Source: Deltaproteobacteria bacterium (GTDB lineage: Bacteria > Desulfobacterota > Desulfobacteria > Desulfobacterales > ETH-SRB1). Taken from it: a stretch of 5,308 nucleotides of DNA. Shown here piece by piece: positions 1 through 5,308 of the stretch. Under the pieces are notes generated by a model. That model was not told the DNA's origin. It did not search any database and saw only the letters and a list, made by a program, of their open reading frames with translations. The stretch's first letter is position 1. The number at the start of each line of letters is the position of its first letter. The stretch lies in the NCBI GenBank assembly GCA_019309665.1, contig JAFDFV010000356.1:1-5308 (forward strand). The letters run 5' to 3'. The position numbers and the translations under genes are program-made.

Positions 1-207
1 ACCTGTGAACCAAAGTGCTTTGAATTTTTTCGCAAGCACAAGAATAAATGACATTATGGCCAGCACAAGAGTAATCATGACATCACTTTTTTTGCTACAA
101 GTGAAATAATTTAAATTTTCTATAGTTGGTATACTAATTAAAGGAACAAATACCCCTATGAATAGAGTAACAGAGCCAATCAACCCAGCAATCTGTTTTG
201 TTCTCAT
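1..207 (-). CDS. Small membrane protein, N-terminal part (runs off the window edge)
   Basis: Only the first 69 codons are in the window; the frame stays open to base 1, so the C-terminus is missing. The start is ATG at 207-205, preceded by a purine-rich AAGGAAGACAGGA that serves as ribosome binding site. The protein begins MRTKQIAGLIGS, followed by a hydrophobic segment (residues about 6-28), a short polar loop with a cysteine (about 29-41), a second hydrophobic segment (about 42-59) and a basic stretch KKFK. This looks like an inner-membrane protein with at least two helices. It resembles a family of small uncharacterised bacterial membrane proteins of the form 'IAGxIGSxxLFIGVFxPxISxP', which I recall but cannot verify here. 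No function can be assigned. It lies on the same strand as the transglutaminase unit but is separated from it by a strong terminator, so it is probably transcribed on its own. Confidence 0.72.
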   Translation of the reverse strand, partial: MRTKQIAGLIGSVTLFIGVFVPLISIPTIENLNYFTCSKKSDVMITLVLAIMSFILVLAKKFKALWFTG

Positions 208-223
208 TCCTGTCTTCCTTTTA

Positions 224-251
224 ATAGTATGATCCTCCCTATATGCTTCAA
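224..251 (-). promoter_or_regulatory. Possible sigma-70-type promoter for the membrane protein gene
   Basis: Read on the minus strand, TTGAAG (251-246) and TACTAT (229-224) are separated by 16 bases; each matches the consensus at four of six positions. It sits between the terminator at 255-294 and the ATG at 207, where a promoter would be needed. The match is weak and AT-rich DNA gives such boxes by chance. Confidence 0.25.
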
Positions 252-254
252 TCC

Positions 255-294
255 AAAAAATGCCGGTGCCATTGCTATAAAACAACGGCACCGG
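255..294 (-). terminator. Intrinsic terminator closing the minus-strand unit
   Basis: On the minus strand a 12-base arm CCGGTGCCGTTG (294-283), an 8-base loop TTTTATAG and the partner arm CAATGGCACCGG (274-263) form a stem with a single G-T wobble. They are followed after CA and two bases by a run of six T (260-255). It starts 13 bases after the stop codon of the 75-residue gene, the expected place for its terminator. The T-run lies only on the minus-strand side, so it is directional. Confidence 0.87.
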
Positions 295-305
295 TTGTAC
301 ATAGG

Positions 306-325
306 CCTTACAGAAACCTGTAAGG
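306..325 (-). repeat. Perfect 8-bp hairpin spanning a stop codon
   Basis: CCTTACAG (306-313) and CTGTAAGG (318-325) are perfect inverted copies around a 4-base loop. The stop codon TAA (310-308) of the 75-residue gene lies inside the stem. There is no T-run next to it, so it is not itself a terminator; the real one follows at 294-255. It could protect the 3' end or be chance. Confidence 0.5.
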
Positions 326-535
326 GTTTTTAGCATCAAGGGGTGGAAGCCCTAAAGCTTTATTAGTAGCTTCTTCATTTTTGTAAAAATCCTCCATTAT
401 TTTTTTACTTTCAGCCTCCTCTTCTGCACTTTTTTGGGGCGGAGATAACTTGTCAACGATCCTATCAAATGCTTCTGCAGCGATGTCAAACCAACCTTTT
501 GAACTTTTTGGTTTTGTTTTATTATGCATAAGCAT
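308..535 (-). CDS. Hypothetical 75-residue charged protein, coupled to the transglutaminase gene
   Basis: I do not recognise the family. The start chosen is ATG at 535-533, because GGAGAAGG lies eight bases upstream (counted from GGAG), an almost ideal ribosome binding site. A start at 571 would give 87 residues but has a much longer overlap. The ATG at 529 is also possible. The gene overlaps the end of the upstream reading frame (stop at 524-522) by 14 bases, which suggests translational coupling. The protein is soluble and highly charged: a basic N-terminus (HNKTKPKSSKGW), an amphipathic stretch (WFDIAAEAFDRIVDKL), an acidic Glu/Lys-rich helix-like middle and a C-terminus LDAKNPYRFL. There is no signal peptide or membrane segment. 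A cytosolic partner of the membrane-tailed protein upstream is one reading, but only position supports it. The terminator directly after the stop supports it as the last gene of the unit. Confidence 0.68.
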   Translation of the reverse strand: MLMHNKTKPKSSKGWFDIAAEAFDRIVDKLSPPQKSAEEEAESKKIMEDFYKNEEATNKALGLPPLDAKNPYRFL

Positions 536-2453
536 ATTTCCTTCTCCGCATTCTTCGTGGCAATGTTGCATAATACTCTTCTAATACCTCAATTAAGGAA
601 ACCAATCCAGTATAAATAAAGATTATCCCAAGTGCAAAAATGAAAAACACAAATGGGTATAGTATAAATAAAGGGAACATTACTTCGGTTACTAAAGATA
701 ACATGAGCAAAGCACCACGAATCATTGCTAATCCAGTGGCTATCGGACCACCACCTAAAACTATCAATTGAATAAGTGTACAAATCTTGTCATATAAACG
801 AACCAGGTTATGGACAATTTGAGTCAAACTACCCCCATTTACCATTGTAGTTTCTCCATGCAACCCCCCACAAATCATATAACCGGCGGCTCCAGTCTCC
901 TCATTCATTACAATCCAACCTTGTCCTGACCAACTGCCTAATGTAATTCCTCGCTGTGGTATCATTGCTGTGTATCCTGCATTTACGTAAGTTCGTATAT
1001 GCTCTTTGACCACAGAGTTAGCCGAGATTACTGCAAGATCTGCTTCCAGAGTTTCTGGAACGTCAAGGATGTGAATGGGTATTCCTTGTGTAGATGCTTC
1101 ATGAAAAATCCTTCCAGTTGATACAGAATCTATTCCATATAACATTTCAAACATAGCGTGTTCCATGTTTGTCCCTATTAAGCCACACATTCTCATCCAC
1201 GAAATTTCAGCGTCACTATTTCTTGTAACAGATGTCGGGCATTTGACACTTCTTACAACGTCAATATGAGCACCACCTCTGGCTATTGACCAAATTATAC
1301 CGAAAAATCCTACTGGTTTTATTTCGTTACAGAGATACCCCATTGATATATGCCCTACCGGTACTACATCCAAAGATTTTGATGCATAATCTGAAAGGAC
1401 ATCTACCATACTAAAATATAACATGCCCGATAAATAGAGACTATTGTCAATCATATCATCTGTCATTGGAGCATCACCAGGAAGACCTGTTATTTCTTCC
1501 TGTGCTATCTCGCTTAGTCGCTTCATCTCATCTTGAGATGTTTTCTGTGTAGCGATACAAATATTATATCTGTTACCAGCAGTTAATGGTTTATTTGTAA
1601 ATTCCCATTCACCAGTGGTACCTGGTCTGAGGAATCCGATTTGTACAGACTGATTACTTAAAGCTAAACCAGTGCTTGTTCCAGTAGCTACAGTCTCACC
1701 ATCAACCTGCAAGACTGGTTTCATCTGCACTATCAAAGATGGAAACGGTACATTATAAATACCGCCATAATAGTCAAGGATAAGCTGATCAGTATCAGTA
1801 GCAGGAATATAAACCAATGACGCCCTTTTCCCAGCTATCATAGATAGAGAAGTAATATATTCACTACCACCTGGCATTATCACTTTAACCTTGATCCGCA
1901 TATTTTCTGGCATTTCACTAAACTCTTCAGCAGGTTTTCTATCACCAATAATACCTCTTGCAAGGTATGGTGGCAAATTATTCTTTTCAGTGATTAGTAT
2001 TTCCCTTTTGCCAAGAAGTTCGTCTGTTGTTAAATTTCCAGTTGTGTTTTCTAACAGACTTATCTGTGTTTCGAGGAAAGATGCTGTTAACTCTTGGTCT
2101 ACTGAAATAGTATTTCCATCATATATTACCGCAGCTTCTGCGAAATTGACTATATCTTCTTCACTGATGTTAATGCCTGTTCCTTCAGTATAAACATATG
2201 TTTTGAAGGATGGATCCATCAGCCTCCAGTTATGACCATCAAACGCTTCAACCCAGATGTGGTCGAAAATTATCCCTTCTGGCTTGTCGAACTTGTATAT
2301 AACGGAGGTAGGAATTTTATTCCTCTGCAATATTGCTATTGCAGCCTCAGGTGTCTTTGCACCAGTCCAATTCATCAAGTCTTCTATTCTAAGCTCTACA
2401 TCACCTCTTACATATCTGGAAGGTATGCCGGAAGTTCTCAATAATGCTAACAA
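522..2453 (-). CDS. Transglutaminase-like protein with membrane tail, long C-terminal fragment of a broken gene
   Basis: The frame is open from 2486 to the stop at 524-522; the coordinates use a TTG at 2453, but no start here has a ribosome binding site, and the first in-frame ATG is codon 27. The papain-fold triad is visible: Cys in DCDQSSLLLALL just before that TTG (codon 2471-2469), His65 in DHIWVEAF and Asp80 in RLMDPSF, with GIPSRYVRG between Cys and His. This is the pattern of exported bacterial transglutaminase-like proteins found near RHS/YD-repeat genes. A long middle region follows (about 90-420), then a conserved-looking block (about 430-531: EHAMFEMLYGIDSVST, GIPIHIL, VNAGYTAMIPQ, GAAGYMICGG). 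The tail (about 557-623) is strongly hydrophobic, two or three membrane helices, and ends in the basic PRRMRRRKYAYA. It lies in a different frame from the upstream coding piece, so an intact product is unlikely unless the break is a sequence error. The substrate is unknown. Confidence 0.8.
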   Translation of the reverse strand: MLALLRTSGIPSRYVRGDVELRIEDLMNWTGAKTPEAAIAILQRNKIPTSVIYKFDKPEGIIFDHIWVEAFDGHNWRLMDPSFKTYVYTEGTGINISEEDIVNFAEAAVIYDGNTISVDQELTASFLETQISLLENTTGNLTTDELLGKREILITEKNNLPPYLARGIIGDRKPAEEFSEMPENMRIKVKVIMPGGSEYITSLSMIAGKRASLVYIPATDTDQLILDYYGGIYNVPFPSLIVQMKPVLQVDGETVATGTSTGLALSNQSVQIGFLRPGTTGEWEFTNKPLTAGNRYNICIATQKTSQDEMKRLSEIAQEEITGLPGDAPMTDDMIDNSLYLSGMLYFSMVDVLSDYASKSLDVVPVGHISMGYLCNEIKPVGFFGIIWSIARGGAHIDVVRSVKCPTSVTRNSDAEISWMRMCGLIGTNMEHAMFEMLYGIDSVSTGRIFHEASTQGIPIHILDVPETLEADLAVISANSVVKEHIRTYVNAGYTAMIPQRGITLGSWSGQGWIVMNEETGAAGYMICGGLHGETTMVNGGSLTQIVHNLVRLYDKICTLIQLIVLGGGPIATGLAMIRGALLMLSLVTEVMFPLFILYPFVFFIFALGIIFIYTGLVSLIEVLEEYYATLPRRMRRRKYAYA

Positions 2454-2472
2454 AAGAGAACTCTGGTCACAA

Positions 2473-2964
2473 TCAGTTTGAACCCTTCATGCTTCCATAA
2501 TAGGGCTCGTAGTCTATATTGAACTTTACCCATGTGAATATATCTTCAACATCATTGTTCAATTCTAATGCTTTTGCTATTATTGTGTCTGTAAAGACGA
2601 TTTCAGCAGTCTCCGCAAGGTCAGCTTCTGTTACCGGAGCACCTGTGGCTTTAACTGGACGCTCTTTAAACACATTGACTTTGGTATCAACTGTTCTGTT
2701 AGGTAATTCCGGTTTGGTAGCCAGAATTTCTCCCTGTACTTCAGGATCAAGTATTTCTATCAACTCCAAGACTGAATCGATTTGATCTATTGACGGGTTA
2801 ATAATAATGTTGTCAAGTTCATAGATTAGTTTTCTAGCGTTGTCCAACTTCTCTTTGAAATTGCTCTCGAATTCGGTCAGGTCAATATTAGGTACCGTTG
2901 TTTTGACTTCCTCTGCAGCGGTTTCTACTTCTGCAAGCTGCCTTTTTAGTTTCAATTTTTGAAT
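2473..2964 (-). pseudogene. Middle fragment of the same transglutaminase-like gene (coiled coil and domain start)
   Basis: This frame opens after a TAA (2967-2965) and stops at TGA (2475-2473). Its only upstream start is a TTG at 2955 with no ribosome binding site, so it is a continuation rather than a separate gene. It encodes a charged, probably coiled-coil stretch (RQLAEVETAAEEVKTTV, then FKEKLDNARKLIYELDNIII), a linker with KATGAPVTEADLAETAEI, and the beginning of the transglutaminase-like domain (DIFTWVKFNIDYEPYYGS, MKGSN). The order 'ADLAET... WV..NI.YEPYYGSMKG' followed by 'DCDQSSLL' in the next fragment is the usual order of the family. The two belong together, but about a dozen residues expected between MKGS and the catalytic Cys are absent and the frame changes. 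Length and content fit the N-terminal half of an RHS-linked transglutaminase protein. Confidence 0.72.
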
Positions 2965-3136
2965 TTACCTTTTGTTTATTAGTATCTCCGTCAATCGTTT
3001 TATACTTCAGGCCTGCTTTCCAAAATAGATAATCGTTGTTATCAATAGGCTCTGATAACTTTTCTTTAAGCTCAACTTTATCTAAGTAAGCAAAAAACAA
3101 GCCATTAATGCTATTATGGAAATAATGCTTTAAATA
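2888..3136 (-). pseudogene. N-terminal fragment of the broken transglutaminase-like gene
   Basis: This frame is open from 3136 (after a TAA at 3139-3137) to a stop at 2890-2888. It reads ..LFFAYLDKVELKEKLSEP, then DNNDYLFWKAGLKYKTIDG, then KVNSKIETKK. After that the sequence (AACRSRNRCRG...) looks out of frame, while the frame of the middle fragment continues naturally as KRQLAEVETAAEE. A one-base shift within the A runs at 2956-2960 or 2943-2947 (minus-strand A) would join the two. The only usable start is TTG at 3100, without a ribosome binding site. In another frame an ATG at 3105 gives MACFLLT then stop; one extra T in the six-T run (3097-3092) would give MACFFAYLDKVELKEK. The true N-terminus, expected to carry an export signal, therefore cannot be fixed from this sequence. 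Confidence 0.55.
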
Positions 3137-3371
3137 TTAAATAGTTGCATTAATTGTATGACAAAGATAGCTATGCAATTCATAGAAAATATGTAAAATG
3201 AGAGGTGAATTACATAAATTCCATTACATTTTTTACATGGTTTCAGGATGTTGTGGGTAATGGGCAGATGTTAAAGCGATGCGAAAGGAATCAGAAGAGC
3301 CAATCTTGGGTAATAGTGGTTTTTTAAAAAGAAGTTGAAGTAAATTATTTGATTTCATATAAACAGATAGT
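3137..3371. other. Intergenic region between divergent genes, no convincing gene
   Basis: This AT-rich stretch lies between the 5' end of the broken minus-strand gene and the inverted repeat. The longest reading I found is a 40-codon plus-strand frame from GTG 3205 to TAA 3325-3327 (MNYINSITFFTWFQDVV at its start). I do not recognise it and it has only a weak AGAG upstream. On the minus strand TTGTCA (3164-3159) and TAATAT (3139-3134) could be promoter boxes for the broken gene, but the 19-base spacing is long. Nothing else stands out. Confidence 0.4.
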
Positions 3372-3444
3372 GTAAGCGTTCACGGTTAACAGTTCACGGT
3401 TGATTAAAACTTAAAACCGTGAACCGACAACTGTGAATGGTTAC
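3372..3444. repeat. Imperfect inverted repeat with internal GTTCACGGTT direct repeats
   Basis: Two 30-base arms (3372-3401 and 3415-3444) are inverted copies matching at about 23 of 30 positions around a 13-base loop. The inner 10 bases, GTTCACGGTT (3392-3401) and AACCGTGAAC (3415-3424), match perfectly. Within the left arm GTTCACGGTT occurs twice (3378-3387 and 3392-3401), giving a 14-base period. This is the look of a dispersed intergenic palindromic repeat. There is no T-run directly after the stem, so a terminator role is unlikely. Confidence 0.75.
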
Positions 3445-3469
3445 CAGGCACTTAATTTAATAGTATAGA
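3441..3469 (+). promoter_or_regulatory. Possible promoter for the EamA transporter gene
   Basis: TTACCA (3441-3446) and TATAGA (3464-3469) are separated by exactly 17 bases, each matching four of six consensus positions. The distance to the ATG at 3529 would leave a leader of about 50 bases. The -35 box falls on the outer edge of the inverted repeat, so the repeat may have brought or altered it. This is a weak sequence-only prediction. Confidence 0.35.
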
Positions 3470-3528
3470 AATCTCCATTTTTCATAGTGTTATTTTTTTA
3501 TCGGCACAATGTAAGGTAACAAGTCGCA

Positions 3529-4461
3529 ATGATTAAAAATACTCCAAACAACAATGAGCTTTCTCTTTTAGCATGCAGTTATAGTGTATTTTTATGCATT
3601 ATTTTCGGGGCCAATGCTGTTGCCATTAAAATCAGCCTTTTTGGACTGGGCGCTTTCACAACAGCCGGACTGCGTTTCACAATAGCTTCTATAGCTATCT
3701 GCCTGTGGGCAAAGGCAAGCGGGCTTTCATTTAAGATCAGGGATGGGCAGCTTTATCAGCTTTTTGTTATAGGAATGATTTTTACTGTTCAGTTATCCCT
3801 GTTTTATTTAGGGTTAAGTAAAACCAATGCTTCCAGAGGAACTCTGATTGTTAATATTTTACCTTTTTTTGTTCTTTTTCTGGCTCATTTTTTTTTACCG
3901 GGAGATCGAATTACAATACGAAAAATAATAGGCATGGTTATAGGTTTTACAGGCGTTGCTTTTGTTTTTCTTGACAAAGAAAGTGTAACAGCAGGCTTTA
4001 GAAGCGGGGATCTCATTATTCTTGCAGTTGCCTTTTTATGGGCATGCAACATTGTTTATGTTAAAAGAATAATAGATAGTTTTGAAGCATTTCATATTGT
4101 ACTCTATCCCATGATTTTTTCTGTCCCTTTCTTTTTTATTGGGGCTTTTCTGTGGGACACCAGTATAATAACATATGTTGATTTAAAAATTCTTGGGTCT
4201 CTGTTATATCAAAGCCTTGTTACTGCTGCTTTTGCTTTTGTGGCCTGGAATAAGATGCTTCAGAAATATGGAGCTACAGCACTTCATTCTTTTGTTTTCA
4301 TTATGCCCATAGCCGGAGTTATGCTGGGCGGGATAGTTCTTAATGAACCCATTAGCTTTAATATCATAATAGCTTTGTTACTTGTTGTGTCAGGGATTGT
4401 AGTGATTAATTTTAAGCCAAAAAAACCGACGACTATATTTCCGCTTGGCAGGGGTATTTAG
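3529..4461 (+). CDS. EamA/DMT-family transporter, 310 residues
   Basis: This is an integral inner-membrane protein of the drug/metabolite transporter superfamily with two EamA repeats (about residues 16-148 and 160-295) and about ten hydrophobic helices. Family-like features are FGANAVAIK in helix 1, AGLRFTIASIAI in helix 2, SRGTLIVNILPFFVLFLAHF in the middle of repeat 1, GDLIILAVAFLWACNIVYVKR opening repeat 2, and MLGGIVLNEPIS near the end, where the family usually has a glycine-glutamate pair. The length is normal for the family and the frame is intact. The start ATG at 3529 has only a weak AAGG (3513-3516) about 12 bases upstream. Members export or take up amino acids, metabolites or drugs, but the substrate cannot be told from sequence. 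It stands alone, flanked by intergenic repeats on both sides. A conserved basic tail FKPKKP precedes a short, possibly random end. Confidence 0.93.
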   Translation: MIKNTPNNNELSLLACSYSVFLCIIFGANAVAIKISLFGLGAFTTAGLRFTIASIAICLWAKASGLSFKIRDGQLYQLFVIGMIFTVQLSLFYLGLSKTNASRGTLIVNILPFFVLFLAHFFLPGDRITIRKIIGMVIGFTGVAFVFLDKESVTAGFRSGDLIILAVAFLWACNIVYVKRIIDSFEAFHIVLYPMIFSVPFFFIGAFLWDTSIITYVDLKILGSLLYQSLVTAAFAFVAWNKMLQKYGATALHSFVFIMPIAGVMLGGIVLNEPISFNIIIALLLVVSGIVVINFKPKKPTTIFPLGRGI

Positions 4462-4501
4462 TTTCTTAGCTCTGAAATTTGTGTTTTTTGTGGCAGAAAA
4501 T

Positions 4502-4690
4502 AAATTCGAAATACGAATATCGAAATGCGAAACAATATCGAATGACAAAAATTCAAAATCAAAAACGACAGTGTCCGCCGAAGGCAGATTTGATTGAGCT
4601 TAAGACGGCTCTTACAGTTTTGAACATTTGAACATTTGAACATTTAGTATTTGGATTTGTTTCGAGTTTCGAATTTTGTGCTTCGGATTT
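4502..4690. repeat. Degenerate intergenic repeat element with inverted ends
   Basis: Two 34-base arms (4502-4535 and 4657-4690) are inverted copies matching at about 26 of 34 positions, both built from TTCGAA/TTTCG-like words, around a centre of about 121 bases. It fills most of the gap between the transporter stop and the yjbQ start. Such TTCGAA-rich inverted elements are familiar to me from intergenic regions of Desulfobacterota and similar genomes, though I cannot name the family with certainty. It is open in several frames, so it creates false reading frames: a 61-codon one on the minus strand (4458-4643, with FLILNFCHSILFRISIFVF) and an upstream extension of yjbQ. Neither has any gene-like feature. 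I see no transposase. Confidence 0.7.
4619..4645 (+). repeat. Short tandem repeat TTTGAACA, about 3.4 copies
   Basis: Three perfect copies of the 8-base unit TTTGAACA (4619-4642) are followed by a partial TTT. The array lies inside the loop of the larger inverted repeat element. An 8-base non-coding array of this type can change copy number by slippage. Any effect on yjbQ, which starts 75 bases downstream, is speculation. Confidence 0.8.
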
Positions 4691-4719
4691 CCGGTTTGTC
4701 CGGGTTAGGGAGTAAATTT

Positions 4720-5154
4720 ATGAACATCTCAACGATATATTTTGACCAGGTTAATGTTCAGTTGAAAACAGGTATTGATATTGTTGACATAAGCGATGAA
4801 CTTCAAGAACTGATAAAAAAATCCAAAATTGTAAACGGGACATTAAATGCCACAGTTGTTGGATCAACCGGTTCTATAACCACAATTGAATTTGAACCAG
4901 GAGTAGTGGAAGATTTAAGCCGTGCTATTAACAGGATTGCTCCTCCTGATCTGGAATATGAGCATGAAAAAGCCTGGCATGATGGAAACGGCTATAGTCA
5001 TGTTCAGGCCGCCTTGATGGGGCCATCTATTGCATTGCCGGTCAGAAATGGCAGATTAACCACGGGCACATGGCAGCAGGTTGTGGTGATCAATCATGAT
5101 AATAAAGGCAGGAGAAGGAAAGTTGAGGTAACAATTATCGGTAGAGATCATTGA
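4720..5154 (+). CDS. yjbQ: YjbQ/UPF0047 family protein (annotated as secondary thiamine-phosphate synthase)
   Basis: This is a 144-residue soluble protein, the full usual length of the family. I chose ATG 4720 because AGGGAG (4707-4712) lies seven bases upstream and the protein then begins with the family's usual short strand (MNISTIYFDQVNV). A longer version from TTG 4651 would only translate the preceding repeat. Family landmarks in order are DISDELQELIKKS, IVNGTLNATVVGSTGSITT, IEFEPGVVEDL (Glu57, Glu59), YEHEKAWHDGNGYSHVQAAL (His82, His87, Asp88, Asn90, His94), GPSIALPVRNGRL, then the signature TGTWQQVVVINHD and RRRKVEV near the end. His82, Asp88 and His94 are the likely active-site or metal-site residues. 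Members of the family are commonly annotated as thiamine-phosphate synthase-like because some complement thiE mutants; the physiological role is unsettled. No thiamine gene or riboswitch is visible nearby. It stands alone downstream of the repeat element. Confidence 0.94.
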   Translation: MNISTIYFDQVNVQLKTGIDIVDISDELQELIKKSKIVNGTLNATVVGSTGSITTIEFEPGVVEDLSRAINRIAPPDLEYEHEKAWHDGNGYSHVQAALMGPSIALPVRNGRLTTGTWQQVVVINHDNKGRRRKVEVTIIGRDH

Positions 5155-5308
5155 AACGTTCCCTTTTGAAAATAAGCTTGAGCTTCCACACTTCTTATAA
5201 TGCTGTTCCCAGCTATTAAAGTATATTGTCTTGACACTGAAATGATCGTGAATTATTTATGCACTGTGTAACTTGTGCCTGCCCAGTGGGTTTTGGAGAT
5301 CGGGTAAT
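5155..5308. other. Downstream intergenic stretch, no gene seen
   Basis: After the yjbQ stop I find no reading frame of note and no clear terminator. AAGCTTGAGCTT (5174 onwards) is a short palindrome but too weak, and without a T-run, to end transcription. The only candidate signal is the promoter-like pair listed separately. Confidence 0.4.
5231..5259 (+). promoter_or_regulatory. Possible promoter facing out of the window
   Basis: A perfect -35 box TTGACA (5231-5236) is followed after 17 bases by TATTTA (5254-5259), a poor -10 match. If real, it would drive a gene or RNA starting just beyond the right edge. No downstream gene is visible to support it. Confidence 0.3.

Noticed and set aside
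589..783. A 64-codon minus-strand frame (MYTYSIDSF...)
   Set aside because: It is an out-of-frame shadow of the hydrophobic tail of the long minus-strand frame.
2440..2500. Programmed frameshifting as an explanation for the break in the transglutaminase-like gene
   Set aside because: No slippery heptamer with a downstream structure is evident at the junction, and conserved residues appear to be missing rather than only shifted.
1891..2785. Several plus-strand open frames of 70-100 codons (1891-2193, 2232-2444, 2257-2481, 2519-2785)
   Set aside because: They lie opposite the transglutaminase-like gene, overlap each other, have no ribosome binding sites or domain-like content, and the minus-strand frames carry clear motifs.
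3205..3327. A 40-codon plus-strand frame with GTG start (MNYINSITFFTWFQDVV...)
   Set aside because: It could be a transposase or gene remnant, but I recognise no family, the start is weak and the length is within chance for this composition.
4462..4500. Possible terminator after the transporter gene (TCTG...CAGA around a T-rich stretch)
   Set aside because: The stem is only four base pairs and the T-run lies inside the loop, not after the stem.
4458..4643. A 61-codon minus-strand frame over the intergenic repeat
   Set aside because: It is made entirely of repeat sequence, has repetitive low-complexity content and no ribosome binding site.
5160..5200. Possible terminator after yjbQ (AAGCTTGAGCTT)
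   Set aside because: Five base pairs with a two-base loop cannot form a useful hairpin and there is no following T-run.

Overview
The window is AT-rich bacterial DNA. Three things suggest a Desulfobacterota-type ('deltaproteobacterial') or similar environmental Gram-negative genome: a long RHS-type transglutaminase-like protein, a YjbQ protein, and intergenic inverted repeats of the 'TTCGAA...' and 'GTTCACGGTT' kinds that I associate with such genomes. This placement is inference from recollection, with no marker gene to confirm it.

Left half (about 1-3136), minus strand. Reading in the direction of transcription, a large gene for an exported transglutaminase-like (papain-fold) protein starts near 3100-3136 and ends at 522. 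It lies in three different reading frames: an N-terminal piece, a coiled-coil/linker piece (2473-2964) and a long piece (522-2486) that carries the Cys-His-Asp triad and a hydrophobic C-terminal tail. None of the pieces has a convincing start of its own, so I read this as one gene broken by at least two frameshifts, one of them probably a deletion just before the catalytic cysteine. A 75-residue hypothetical gene overlaps its 3' end by 14 bases with a good ribosome binding site. A strong intrinsic terminator (255-294) closes this unit. Beyond it begins a small membrane protein gene that runs off the left edge (1-207).

Middle (3137-3528). This divergent intergenic region holds no convincing gene. 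It contains a 30-base-arm imperfect inverted repeat built on repeated GTTCACGGTT, and a plausible promoter for the gene to its right.

Right half (3529-5308), plus strand. A ten-helix EamA/DMT-family transporter (3529-4461) is followed by a roughly 190-base degenerate intergenic repeat with inverted ends and a small TTTGAACA tandem array. Next comes an intact YjbQ/UPF0047 gene (4720-5154), whose correct start is the ATG at 4720. The last 154 bases hold only a possible outward-facing promoter.

The genes do not form an obvious shared pathway. The left unit looks like accessory, envelope-directed material in decay; the right genes are ordinary housekeeping or transport types separated by repeats. 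The most interesting item is the broken transglutaminase locus, with its membrane tail and translationally coupled small protein. I saw no RNA gene, CRISPR array or complete insertion sequence.
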